From NCBI GenBank assembly GCA_020091685.1, contig CM034601.1:9550419-9614418 (forward strand): a DNA stretch of 64,000 nucleotides, in the 5' to 3' direction. This document shows, piece after piece, positions 33,236-45,492 of this stretch. The notes beneath the pieces are model-generated. The model worked only from the letters and a program-made list of their open reading frames with translations. It was not told the origin of the DNA and ran no database searches. This stretch comes from Lutjanus erythropterus (lineage: Eukaryota > Chordata > Actinopteri > Lutjaniformes > Lutjanidae). The position numbers were made by a program, and so were the translations under genes. Within the stretch, counting starts at the first letter, position 1, and every line of letters starts with the position of its first letter.

Positions 33236-33864
33236 TTTTGATATTTCTTAATTCTATAATTTAAAATGCTGAATCTGGGAAAACTGCTAGCTTGACCGTC
33301 CGTGAGCCCTGCTACCTCCGCCAGAACTGATGGTTAACTTTCTCTGTATACCTTTTAGAAATCTAGTGTAAAGTTATGTTTTTTGTTTTACATTTATGAT
33401 GATATTTAACACAAAAAGTAAAAAAGTAGCTTAACAGTCTTATTAAAAAAAAAAATAATAACTTTTGCATGTGAGTGCCCAAAAAGAGAGAAAACACACA
33501 GTAAACAATGTTTGAGTTGAATCTGACTGATAGCATTAGTTCTCATTTCTGTTTTTTTTTTGTTTGTTTGTTTTTTTATATTAAGTTTATACACACATCA
33601 ATGAGACCTTTTTATAAACCTGAAATGTAGGTTTTTGGCTGTTTAGCAAAGTAGGTTCTTTATATTATCAACCATGTTGCTCCTGAGTGCAGTCACCTGA
33701 GCAGGACACCAGGAGCGTGTCCAGACTTTTTTGGTTGGGGTGGCCCAATAGGACGGCATGACTCCAGTAAGCTTTTTGTTCCTTCATTGTCTTTATTAAA
33801 GAAACTGTTTCTGCTTCGCCTGTCTGCATTTTTAGGTACACCATCTTGTTTAATTTGACACACC

Positions 33865-34135
33865 ATGACATCAAGTCAGAGTTTATTTGTATAGCCCAAA
33901 ATCACGAATCACAATTTGCCTCAGGGGGCTTTACAATCTGTCCAGTGTGAGACACCCCCTGTCCTTTAAACCATCCAAACAGTAATGAAAAACTCCTCCA
34001 AAGAAAGATCTTAACAAGAAAAAAACGTGGAAGAAACTTAAGGGAGAGCAACAGAGGAGGGATCCCCCTGCCAGGATGGACAGACGCAGATTTGTTTGAG
34101 TGGCTTGTGCCCCCCCTGCCTCTAGAAACGCCCCT
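33865..34135 (+). mobile_element. High-copy fish interspersed repeat
   Basis: Recognisable from GTTTATTTGTATAGCCCAAA, GGGGGCTTTACAATCTGTCC and GGATCCCCCTGCCAGGATGG, the order seen in a very abundant percomorph repeat. It has no intact ORF. The parent element is not assigned here. Confidence 0.6.
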
Positions 34136-35090
34136 GCAGGACACCAACACTGTAAAGGTTAGTAGGTTGATTCTCACTGTGCCCAGTACAAATGATAATA
34201 TATCACCTGTCAAATTGTGCAGCTTTAACTTTAGTAAAATGTTAAATAAGTTTTTGGTTTTTTTGCTGTCAGGTGAAAATTGATGTTGTGCTACATGTCC
34301 TTTGTATACTTGATAGTATGTGTTAAAGGTTAATAAGATAACATCAAATAATATTAATCCTTCCTTCTTGACCGGTGTTTCTTGCCCCATATCCAGACGC
34401 TTCCTGTTTTTGCTGATAAATGTATTTGTCAAACAGAACTATAAAATAAAACCGTCCTTTTTTTATTTTTCAGTTACATCCTCTCAGGTGTTCCATATAG
34501 GCAGGGTTGAAGCTGGAAGGCTGTAATTAGGTGGATAGTTTTTCTTAATTACAGCATATTGCATCCTCTTGTTATTTGTGACAAAGGGGATTACAGCAGG
34601 CCTGTTAGCTGTGCGCATGCTCAGTTTCTTCCATCCCTCCTGCGACCCCCTCCTATCCGCGCGCAACCTCGTCTCACGGTTGAGCTGAGGACCACTGTCA
34701 AGTACTGAGACAGGAAATATAAGACTTCCGTTTCATACCTTCACAATAAAATGCATTGAGGAGTTTGTCAATGTGTGCACAAAAATGACGTCTATAATAA
34801 ACTGGTATCAACACACAAACTCAGCAACCAAATACTTTTTAAAATGATTTAATTTTATTTAAAAAGATTTTATGACTTTTTTTTCACAGTAATGACCTGC
34901 TTACTGTACATTATCCCACTTCTTACGTGGTTATGTAAAAAAAAAAAAAATCAATAATTTGACAAAAATATACATTTTAAAATGGTTTTAGTTATTTAAC
35001 GATTTTATTGGTCTTCCAGAGTCTATGATCAGAGTTGTATCCATAGCAACGGTCTGTTTTTCATAGCAACGGTCTGCTATACAGAAATAA
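34136..35090. other. Intergenic, no gene seen
   Basis: AT-rich sequence without recognisable exons. Two CATAGCAACGGTCTG repeats at 35042-35078 resemble half of an X-box. Otherwise unremarkable. Confidence 0.5.
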
Positions 35091-35091
35091 C

Positions 35092-35676
35092 CAGTGGTGG
35101 AATATTTTAACAAAGTATTTACAAAGTATTCGTCTCAAAAACTACTCGGAGTATTATAAGATACAATGCATGTTTTTTCTTTTTTTTTTTTTTTTGTCAT
35201 TTTAAGTCAAATTGTAATTTTTCTTATTCAACAAGCAGCTCCACCAGACTAAGCAATATCAAAATATTATACATATCGATGAATAAATTTGTAATTGTTT
35301 CAGTTCTTTATGGCAATTAATCAATTAATGATTGATCATTAACATCTTTACTCCAAATGTGCACTGCTGAAGCGTTTTGTTTTGTTTTTCAGTTGCATGT
35401 CATTGTTTTCATTGACCTGTTTGTGATCAGATTATTATTATTGCACTTATATACAGTTACTGGCTACTAAAACACAGACGAAAGGTTTGGATATTAATTC
35501 AAATAGTATTCAGTACTCAACTATGGTTTCAAAACTAACTAAGTAGATCTATGAATCTTATAATGTATACTTAAATACGACAGACTTGAAAATCTACTCA
35601 TAAAAGTACAAGTACCCCTAAAAAACTACTTAATTACAGTAATTTGAGTATCTGTAATTAGTTACTTCCACCCCTG
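35092..35676. mobile_element. hAT-like MITE (CAGTGGTGGAA ends)
   Basis: It begins CAGTGGTGGAA and ends TTCCACCCCTG, imperfect terminal inverted repeats. Between them are internal strings such as AAGTACAAGTACCCCTAAA. The target duplication is not convincing. No ORF. Confidence 0.55.
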
Positions 35677-35839
35677 AAAGTATCAGATCTTAGAATGCTA
35701 TTGACCAATCAGAATCGATTATTTAACAAAGCCACGTGTTTTTATTAAAAATGTTGATTATAGCCGCACTAAATATTGCAGAAAAAATAATTTGTTAAAA
35801 ACGCTCTAAATAAATGTGTTTATTTTGAAGGCAGGAGGT

Positions 35840-36061
35840 CAGAACTTCCTGTTTTGGTGCAGGTGCGGTGCAGCTTGCCGCTGTCGGGGTGAGGAGGAGG
35901 AGGAGGAGGAGGAGGAGGAGAGGAGCTCCGCCAGTGGACCAGGGAGAGAGAGCGTGGTGAGGAATCCCAGCAGCCCCAGGAGAGTGAGAGCCGGACCGGC
36001 TGGACCCCCGGAGGAGGACCCGAGAGAGAACCGCGTTGCCACGGGAGAGGCCTCAGTTCAG
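35840..36061 (+). other. capn5: CpG-rich leader exon and promoter of the calpain-5-like gene
   Basis: A GC-rich segment with a perfect GGA/GAG run (35891-35920) that ends in a good donor (TTCAG|GTAACT). CpG density continues to about 36,330. Placement as the noncoding first exon of the calpain gene is inferred from orientation, the absence of any other plus-strand gene between, and the fact that vertebrate CAPN5 has a noncoding first exon. The 5' end is not determined. Confidence 0.5.
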
Positions 36062-37339
36062 GTAACTGCCGCCGTGAAACAAACCGGTTCATACCGCCCG
36101 CCGGGCGGCCGGGCAGGTGCTGTGAGCCGCTGCCGGAGATGGAGACAGAGGCGGCGGTCTGCGAGCCGCACGAAGCCGCTTGTTGTGTCTCAGGAGAGCC
36201 GATATCCTGCTACTGACTTACCGTAGTCCTGTGATTTATACGGCCTCTGTTCGGGGCTGCTGATCCGATCACAGGAGGTGAGGGGTGGGGGTGAGAGGCG
36301 AGGGAATATTTATCAAACCACCGGGTTGGACCGGCGTGAAACGGGCTGCACGTTTTTTTTACTTTGCGCAAAAATAGCGGCATTTATCAGATATCACAGC
36401 TGCTGTTTACTGTTTGTTTGTCTGCAGCTGGCTGACATATGAAGAATGAATGGGCGTTAATGGGAAGTTTAAATATAACATTTCATTTTAATTTCATTTC
36501 ATAATTATGATAAAGCCACAGTTGCTTTAAATCCGTATGTGAGGCATATCTGAGAATCAGTGTTGCGTTCAGGAGCAAGCTAGTTTGGTGACATAAAACA
36601 AAATATCACCCTGACTAAAAACACCAATACTAGTGATCAATAATGCCCCCCCCCCCTCTTCTAAGTTCAAAAGGGACTTATTTTGTGTCATGTTTTGGAT
36701 GCTTTTACTGCATCTGTCTGATGCTGTGGAGCCTGTTTTTCTCTGCATGAGGGGCAATAAATTAATAATTTCAGAAGTGTATTGTTCTGCAGAGCTCCAA
36801 GAGGGGAATGAATGCACATTAATAGTCTATGCCCATGTGTCAGCTCCAGTTTAGGCTACTTGCCAGGTATAATGGTCTGAAAAGTGGAGTCTTGGGACTC
36901 TCAGCAGGTCTTATATGGGTTTATACTGAGCCTAAAATCACTAGAACTTTAAACAGTGGCTTATTTAATGAAAGATTTGATTCTAACTCCTGCTATCTCC
37001 ACATGTGCACTGTGGAATGATATATAGTACATTATAACACTAAAATAAGAGCAATTATTGTCCCATATAGAGCTCTATTATCAAATAGAGGTCCAACAGT
37101 GGGTCAAAACTGATCAGCATTTCCATCCCTCAACCACAGTGCACTTAAGTTAAGATAAAAAAAATTATATAGTCTCTGCCTAATATGTACCGTATCTGCA
37201 TTGTTGTTCAATAGAGAGGAAAAAAAAACAATATCTCACATGACTGAACCACAAGAAAAATCAATGCAGTGCTGCTGTCACGATTAAATGTGACTCCAGT
37301 AATGAGTGCATAGGAACCTTCTATCTTATTGTAGCCTAC

Positions 37340-39010
37340 AGATCCAGAGCTGCACAATGAATTAAAATATCATCAAACCCGCAATGAAGGAAGCGTAAGA
37401 AGAAGCTGCATTTTTTGTGATAAAGGAAATATATGTGAAAGAACAGTGTTATAATGAAGTACAGTAGTGCTGCAGAGATATCCTGGACTAGATGTTTAAG
37501 CACAGACCCCAGTTTTCAGGGAAAATGAAAATTCTGCTAAAAAATGTAGAGCTGCAACAAGTAATCGATCATGAATCGCTTGTAACATTAATTGCCAAGT
37601 ATTTTGATGATCGATCAGTCAGTTTGAGTATCTTTTTAAGAAGAAAAAGTCAAATTTCTCTGTTTTCAGCTTCTTAAATGTCAGCATTTTCTGGTTTCCT
37701 TACTCCTTTTTGGCAGTAATCTGAATATCTTTGAGTTGTGGACGAAACAAGACATTTGAGGACATTATCTTGGACGTTGGACAACACCGTTAGACATTTT
37801 CACAATTTTCTGATGTTTTATAGACCAAACAACTGATTGATAAATCGAGAAAATAACTGACAGATTAATTGACAATGAAAATTATCATTAGTTATGTGGT
37901 GGCTGTCATTTGCCACCACAGTTGTAGCCCTGATCCAAATTGCATAAGTTTAGGTTTTCTTGTGATAAAGAAAAAAGCATTTTAGTGAAGCACTGTAGTG
38001 CTGCAGAGACATCCGTGCCTGCAAGTGTTGGTATCCAGATGTAAGAAAAATTGTTTGTTTGGTTCAGAACCCAAGAAACGCCACTAATTGTGAATCATAT
38101 CCTAATGGCAATATCTGTCAAAATAATTACATAAGGATTCTGTTCACCATATCGTGCACCCTTAAATAAAATGATTTGTAATTTTGTATTTAGTCAGCTC
38201 GTTGCTAATGAGATCTATTCTCCCTCAAATAAATTAATCTGATCTCACAGGTGATAATGCCACTCAAATGCACGTGAGATTGTGTGCTAACAGGAATGAA
38301 GTGCAACAGAGTGACAAATTGCAGAAGCTGCAAATTTGGGATAAAGAAAAAAATGTTTGACAAAAAAGCATTATAATGAAGTACTGTTGTGCTGCATAGA
38401 TGTCCTGGCCTGCAGATGTTTATTACAGACCCCAACAAATGCCACACCAACACGATTTTAATAGTTTCTTTCAGTTGAAAAAAAAAAGTTTTGATACAAA
38501 AACTAATTGACAATCATATCGCAATCGCAGTATCTGTCAAAAATAATCACAGTAGGATTATTTTCACCATGTCTTGCAGCCCTAAATAAAATGATTTATA
38601 ATTTGGCATTAAGATGGCATTTTTGAGGAGATCTGTTCTCCCTCACATAAACAAATCTCATAGCACGTAATAATGCCATTCAAATGCATGTGAGATTGTG
38701 TGCTAACAGGAGTTAAGTGCAACTGAGAGGCAAGTGTAATGTCCAATTTGCAGAAGCTTTGATTTTTTTTTAAGTGAAAGTTCTGATGCAAAAATGATCA
38801 CTCCCACTAATTGTGAATCGTATTGCAATTGCAATATTGTTAAAATAATCGCAATAGGATTCTTTTTACCAAAGCCTTCACCCCTAAATAAAAATTATTT
38901 ATAATTTTGTATTTGGGTCGTGTGTTTGATTAGATCTGTTCCCCCTCACTTTAACAAATCTCAGTGATATTAATGCCATTCAAATGAGTGTGAGATGGTT
39001 TCCTCTCATG
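37340..39010 (+). repeat. Degenerate tandem array, about 0.3-0.4-kb units
   Basis: The landmark CCCTAAATAAAATGATTTAT occurs in variant forms near 38,158, 38,578 and 38,881. Each is followed by GATCTGTTCTCCCTCA-like text and ATGCCATTCAAATGCATGTG, then TGCTAACAGGA and a sequence with TAATTGTGAATCGTATTGCA. A fourth, partial unit lies at 37,340-37,520. A MITE copy (37548-37905) interrupts the array. Confidence 0.7.
37548..37905 (-). mobile_element. MITE relic, GGGCTGCAACTAATGATT family
   Basis: A nearly full antisense copy with the core GTTGTGGACGAAACAAGAC and a degenerate inverted end (GAAAATTATCATTAGTTATG). It is inserted in the degenerate tandem array. Confidence 0.7.
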
Positions 39011-39864
39011 AATTGAAGTGAAGAAATGAAGCCTGGTGGACTTGTAAACAAAGGAAAGTGACTTTCAGTGCCAGTGTCGTATGTCAGGGCCGAGCCTACA
39101 GCAGCTGGCAGCAGGAGAAGATACTGCAGAGAGGAGATCACGATGCTGGGAGGAGGATGGGAGGCTGGGATAGCCCTCCTCCTCCCTGATGCAGGAGGGG
39201 GGAGATGGATGAGGGATGGTCTGGCTCACCCCTCCCTCCCTCCCTCTTCCTCCCACTCTGTCTTTTCTCTATGTCTCTCTCTCCATGGTATACTGGTGCA
39301 TTACTGCTCACTGTTCACTTCTGAGTGTAATCAGTCTGTCAGCAGAAGCAGACTCAATCAGTCACTCCCCCACCAACACCAACACCAGCCCCTGAACACA
39401 CTCCTCCCTGATCCATGACCACAACGGTGCCAGAATCTGCTGCTGCCTGCTGGGATCATTAACGAGGCGATGCTCAGTTTGGTGAACAGTTAAAATCTAA
39501 TCACATTTTCCCTGACAACAAATCACTGTAATATTTGTTTGGCGACTCTAAGAGTAGACCTGATTCCTTTTATTCCTGGCATAGCCTCTAATATTCATGT
39601 ACTTTGTCTGAGCTCAGCGACAAGGCTTTCCCAGTTGCCAGGGGCAGGTATAATGCCACATCAGGCTTGTAAATCTAACAACTCACTTGCCAGATCGGGC
39701 AAGTGGCAATAAAGAATTAATGACATTATTTTTTCAAGAACTGATAATGGAAGTAGCTAAGTAGTGAGCCATCATGCTTCCCTGTCATCTCTGTTGAGAT
39801 TGCAGTAACAATCAGGTACTTGTGTGAAAATGGCAGTGAGTGAAGACAAAGTTAATGAATAGTA

Positions 39865-40195
39865 GGGCTGCATGATATGGTGAAAAAGACATATTGCAGT
39901 TATTTGACTGAAATTGTGATTGTGATATACAATACGATTAGTGGGAATTATCATTTTTGCATTAAAATTTTCATATATATGTTGTGGTCTGTACCAAACA
40001 TGTCTTCTTTCATCTGCAGAACAAGACTTTTAGGACAGGGAATTTGTGCAGCACTATAGCACCTCATTATAATGCTTTTTTTGGATATTTTTTTTTCTTT
40101 TTCAAATTGCAATTTGGTTCTGGTACTGAGATTTGGATATTGCACTTTGCTATATTGTGATTAGGATAATGTTGTGATTAATTGTGCAGCCGTAA
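39865..40195 (+). mobile_element. MITE relic (GGGCTGCATGATATGG ends)
   Basis: It starts GGGCTGCATGATATGGTGAA and ends TGATTAATTGTGCAGCCG, inverted termini of a family distinct from the GGGCTGCAACTAATG one. AT-rich interior, no ORF. A related fragment lies at 3,960-4,080. Confidence 0.6.
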
Positions 40196-40431
40196 TGAGT
40201 AGGGATGTCACAATTTCAATATTAATTTGAAGATCGATCGAAATGAGATTACGATATCAATAGTCAAATTGAAAGATAGAATCTGGGATTCATCATTATT
40301 TTTTCTTCTCTCCACTCCCACCTACTTGCAGCATCTGACGCGTGTACGAAGAAACACACAACAACTTAGAAGACAACACACGTTAGCTTACTGGCTGTTA
40401 TATCACACTTGATATCATACAGACTATCTTT

Positions 40432-40762
40432 TCAAAGAAGTCAACATTCTCTGATTTCAGCTTCCTAAATGTGAACATTTTCTCGGTTCTTTACTCCGTT
40501 CTGACAGTAAACTGAATATCTTTGAGTTGTGGACAAAACAAGACATTTGAGGATTTCATCTTGGGCTTTGAGAAACACTGATCAACCTTTTCTGACATTT
40601 TATAGACCTAACAACTAATCGATTAGTTAACTTAACTGTTACAGGAAAGACTTGAAAAAGAAGTGGAGCTCCACATGTTTTGACCTGTTTTTCATGTGAC
40701 AAGATTGTGAGAGGATGAATTTATTGATTGATCGAGAAAACAATCATTAGTTGCAGCCCCAC
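40432..40762 (-). mobile_element. MITE relic, GGGCTGCAACTAATGATT family
   Basis: Antisense copy ending ACAATCATTAGTTGCAGCCC, with GTTGTGGACAAAACAAGAC in the middle. Confidence 0.7.
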
Positions 40763-41201
40763 CAGTCACCTTCTGAAATCTACAGCATAACCAAACGTAT
40801 TTTTATATTTCATTAATTTATAAAATTCCATCTAAAACAACATGTTACTGGCTGAGATAACCATGCATACTGTGGATGTGCATGGACTAATGTAATTATA
40901 CATGACTTTATTTTGATATAGCGGTGGACTCACTAATCATGTTTCAAAAAACATGCAGCTGTTCACTGCGTTCTCTGGTGCGATTGCTCTTCAGCTCTCA
41001 GTTGACCGGGGTATGCAGTACCACAACAACAAGGCTTGTTGAAGATGTTAACTGCTGATAAATAAAACAACTTGTACAGGAGCAAGAAAAATTACTTTGA
41101 CTTTGGGGAAGTATATTACTAACTCACTTATGTGATCGGGCAAGTGAAAAAGAGCCTATTAATGTTGAACTAGAAAAATTGCATTTCCTGGCAGAAATGC
41201 A

Positions 41202-42830
41202 GTGGGAATGCTTAATGCTGAAAAGAATTTGAAAAAAGTGGCTGAAAACGCCATAACTCTAGCACAAAGTATGCAGAAGCAGTACAAGTTAAAAGTTGAG
41301 TACTGTAAAAAGTTGAAGACTGTAAAAAGAATAAAAGTTACAAAAGTTGAAGATCAATTGTCTGAAAGTGCCGAAAGAGCTGAGCAGAATGATGTTTGAA
41401 TGGTTTCTGTAGCACAAAGTATGCAGAAGCAGTGCAAGTTCAAAGTTCAGTACTGTAAAAAGTATAAGACTGTAAAAAGAATAAAAATTACAAAAGTTGA
41501 AGACTAATAGGCTAAAAGTGCTGAAAGAGCCGAGCAGAATGATGTTTGAATGGTTTCTGTAGCACAACGTATGCAGAAGTAGTGCAAGTTCAAAGTTGAG
41601 TAGGTTTTGAAAATTTCTCCCATAGACTTACATTGTAAAACTTAAAAAAAGTTTTACAGTGCAAAAACTATAAAAGTGGAAAAGCCAAAAAGTAATAGCA
41701 GCAATGTCCTAAAACGGCTGAACAGTATCTGTAGCACCAAGTATTTCAGTTTAAGTAGTAGTTTTTTAATAGCAGTAATAATAATAGTTTTACAGTGTAG
41801 TAGTAGTAGTAGTAGTTGTAGAAGTAGTAGTAGTAAGTAGAAGCAGAAGTAGTAGTAGCAGTAGCAAAAGTAGTAGTAGTATTAGTAGAAGCAGGTTTGA
41901 AGAGTTCCATTGTAAAAATTGGTTAAAAAAAACTACTACACTGTAAAACTAATAATAGTTTTACAGTGTAGTAGTAGTAGTACTAGTAGTAGTAGTAGTA
42001 GAAGTAGTAGTAGTAGCAGCAGAAGTAGTAGTACTAGTAGTAGCAGAAGTAGTAGTACTAGTAGCAGAAGTAGCAGTAGCAAAAGTAGTAGTAGTAGTAG
42101 TAGTAGTAGCAGAAGTAGTAGTACTAGCAGTAGTAAATTAGTAGTAGTAGTAGCAGAAGTAGTAGTAGCAGAAGTAGTAGAAGTAGTAGCAAAAGTAGTA
42201 GTAGCAGAAGTATTAGTAGTAGTAGCAAAAGTAGTAGTATTAGTAGTAGAAGTAGTAGTAGTAGCAGAAGTAGTAGTAGTAGTAGCAGTAGTAGTAGTAC
42301 TAGCAGAAGTAGTAGTAGTAGTAGCAGAAGTAGTAGTAGTAATAGTAGCAAAAGTAGTAGTAGTAGTAGCAAAGGTAGTATTAATAGTAGCAGAAGTAGT
42401 AGTAGCAGAAGTAGTAGTAGTAGCAGAAGTAGTAGTAGTAGTAATAGCAAAAGTAGTAGTAGTACTAGTAGAAGTAGTTGTAATAGTAGTAGTAGTAGCA
42501 GAAGTAGTAGTAGTGGTAGCAAAAGTAGTATTATTAATAGCAAAAGTAGTAGTAGTAGCAGTAGAAGCAGGTTTGAAGAATTTCCCCATAGAGTTCCATT
42601 GTAAAAAATGGTTAAAAAAAGTTTAATAGTGTAAAAACTATAAAAGTGAGAAAGCTCAAAAGTAATACCAGCAATGTCCTAAAAAAGCTGAATAGTATAA
42701 TAGTTGAATGGTTTAAATAGCATAAAGTATGAAGGAGTTGAAACATGTTGAAAAAGTGGCGGAAGAAGAATAATAATAATAATAATAAAGAATAGAAGAA
42801 CAATAGTGGGAATGCCTTAAGCATTCCCAC
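41202..42830 (+). mobile_element. Repeat-filled element with a terminal palindrome (possibly Helentron-derived)
   Basis: The left end has GTGGGAATGC (41202-41211). The right end is a 25-bp palindrome, GTGGGAATGC-CTTAA-GCATTCCCAC (42806-42830), followed by CTAA. Inside are 2.3 units of a 150-bp tandem repeat (starts at 41261, 41411 and 41561), then an irregular GTA/GCA/GAA trinucleotide array, then an AATAAT run. No ORF is credible. The 3' hairpin plus an internal tandem array recalls Helentron-associated elements, but this is inference. Confidence 0.5.
41798..42570 (+). repeat. Trinucleotide array (TAG)n with GCA and GAA interruptions
   Basis: About 770 bp of TAG-type triplets, regularly interrupted so that AGCAGAAGTAGTAGTAGT-like units recur. 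It produces long spurious ORFs (poly-Ser/Val one way, poly-Leu/Thr the other). Confidence 0.97.
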
Positions 42831-42926
42831 TAACTAGGGATGTAAGAATATATTGATAGACTTGTGATATTATGTTTTGTGATACTGTTTTGATTCTCAG
42901 TAACACTATGTCATCATATTGTGATT

Positions 42927-43025
42927 AAAGCTGCAACTAATGATTGTTTTCTCAGTTAATCTATTAGTTGTTTGGTCTATAAAATGATTCAAGATCATGA
43001 AAAATGTCGATCAGTTTTTCTCAAA
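42927..43025 (+). mobile_element. MITE fragment, GGGCTGCAACTAATGATT family
   Basis: The 5' third only: AGCTGCAACTAATGATTGTT to TGAAAAATGTCGATCAG. Confidence 0.55.
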
Positions 43026-44333
43026 GTTTAACATATACATGTGTATATGTATATGTACTGTATCTAGGGAGAAAAAGATGTAACTGCTGGATATATCAGT
43101 TGTTTATCCTTTGTGAGCCTTTGTGAGTAAACGTTGACTCGTGCACTCATGCAGATCTCACTGTACATCAGTACTGAAACCCTCCAGAGAAACTCAGTAG
43201 CCTACAGTCAGTAGCAACAACATGGCAACATCATACCCAGAATAAAACAGTTAAAGTAACAGGCTCTCCCTGTGATGCCAGGGAGGGAGCGTGTGGAGGA
43301 AATTGTTGGATGTGTGTAGTGTAGGCCGATACACCATTATCCTCCGGTGATGCTGCCTCCGTCCATAGAAGCAGATCTGACTGTTTTTCTGGCCACTTCA
43401 TTGGTCAGAAGGAAACACTCTGGTCCCATTCAGTGTAGTAACCCGGGAGCTGTCCGTGGTGCTGCTCAGTCTGCTGTCTGTGGGCCTCAGATAAAAGCTG
43501 TCCACGGTGCTGCTGAAGTGGCTCAGTGTCAGCGGTGCTGGAAGGCCCCAGCACTGCTTTAGCTGCCTCAGGTATGTTCAGCCAATCACGACCAGTGGCT
43601 GGTTTTATAGCAATGTTGTAGACTGGTCTGTAATCTTAGACCAGTCTTAATTTTACTCCTAGATTAGTCTGATGCAAGTTACACCATTTCAGAAAAATAA
43701 GGACTGACTAATTTTAAGCCTAAAATGTTTGTCACTAGACTTGGGCAGTATACCAAATTGCAATGTCAATAATTAGGTATTTTTTAAAAATCATTCAGCT
43801 CTACCATCTGGAGAATAAAGTTACTGGACTAACTACTAAAAAAGAAGAAAAATGCATCTGTTTAGGGTTATTTTGAATTCAGTCCTGATGATAAAGGGTG
43901 TTGTCAGAGTAGCGTTTTGTCGCAAGTTTGTTACTAGCAAATATTAGATGCAAAGGTGCCAGTATAAAGAACTCACTACCGTATGTATAAAAATCTGATT
44001 TAAAGTGAGATCAGAGAATTTTGACTTTTTTCTTTTAAAAAAAATACTCTGACCTAATGGATTAAGTGAAAAAAGAAACTTTAGCTTAGATTTTAAACAT
44101 ATGGTGATGAGTTCTCTATACCACCACCTGTATGTCTGTAAAGCATTATACTTAAACTGTACAATGCTGCTGGAGTGAAGGGAGCTGAGCTGTTTTAATT
44201 TTAATTTGAAATACTCCACGCAACCTGCGGTTATGTCAGATTTCACATTCGGCTCCCTACTGATTACGGTCAGAGTTTTTCCTTCACCTCTATTCACTGA
44301 AGTCTGTACGTCTACATGCCCCTGCTTGTTGCA

Positions 44334-44345
44334 GACACACACACA

Positions 44346-44439
<94 letters not shown>
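44334..44439 (+). repeat. (CA)n microsatellite
   Basis: About 50 nearly perfect CA units, producing spurious His/Thr and Cys/Val ORFs. Confidence 0.98.
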
Positions 44440-45274
44440 ATCAGTGTCACATCACCATTGCAGCCTTTTGTTTTAGAAAGAGCAGCGTGCTTGTTAGTCA
44501 TACCTCAGTTTGGCAGTCATGTTTTTCATATTTCTGCCATTAAACTCTGCGGTACTGTGGCACTTGTGTCAGGATCTTGCACAGACGATGCTACGCCAGT
44601 AGAGTGAGATGAATGTTGACATCTGCTGACTTGCAGTTACTCCTGCTCACTAACACCAGCATAGCAGAGCGAAGCAAGGGCAGTAATTTGCAGTCTGGAC
44701 TGATGCTCATATTCAGCCATTTGTTCAGGTGTAATGTTCAATTGCAGTGAGATCATAGAGCGGTCTGGGACTGGGATTGGTTTGTTAGTGCTGCTTTGGC
44801 TTTTCCGCCAAAGTCTCAAACTTCACAAGATTACAGCCTTGTAATACTGTTGAGTAAACAACCAGGGAAACACTGGAGGACAAGCTTTACACGCAGAAGA
44901 AATGAGGAGAGTAACCATTCTGAATTATTTGTTGTGCCAGATCAGCATGTTTAGGAATGGATACAGAAACCCGGTCTTAAACAGGCCTAAACTATAAAAG
45001 ACCACAGTCTTGATAAGCTTTGATGTTTCCGGCTCTGCCTTCAGTATTGGGGAAACTAACAAAATATACAGTATTTCCTTACCATAGGCTAAAGGTTATC
45101 TGGTACTGTGTTACAAATTTGCAACAAGATTGAGGCATTTGTCTATGATGATGATGCATTTTTGGTATTCCCAGTCTAGAAAAGAGAGATCTCTCTCTTG
45201 GAGCCTGTCCTATCTGCGAGGGGCGGGGCCATCTCTCTGTACATATGGACCCTCGTCTCAGTGACAATAGTGGA

Positions 45275-45492
45275 GACTGACAATCAGTTGACTGGTTTGA
45301 GTAATTTTTAAGAAAAAAAACAATCTCAAATTTCTCTGAAAATGATTGATGGATAATGAAAACAACCTTCCGTTGACATTTTTGGATATATTTTTCAAGT
45401 GACAAGTTTGTGATGGGATCAATTAATTGATTAACTGAGAAAGCAATCAACAGATTAATCAGCAATGAAAATAATTGTTAGTTGCAGCCCTA
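45275..45492 (-). mobile_element. MITE fragment, GGGCTGCAACTAATGATT family
   Basis: Antisense copy with a preserved terminus AATTGTTAGTTGCAGCCCTA; the middle is deleted. Confidence 0.6.

Noticed and set aside
35816..36226. 136-codon plus-strand ORF with a Glu run
   Set aside because: It runs through the donor at 36,061 into the intron and spans a GAG repeat; better explained as a calpain leader exon.
41919..42626. Long ORFs on both strands (poly-Ser/Val and poly-Leu/Thr)
   Set aside because: They are read-throughs of the trinucleotide array in several frames at once; no gene-like composition or splice sites.
44206..44607. ORFs with long His-Thr or Cys-Val runs
   Set aside because: Produced by the (CA)n microsatellite.
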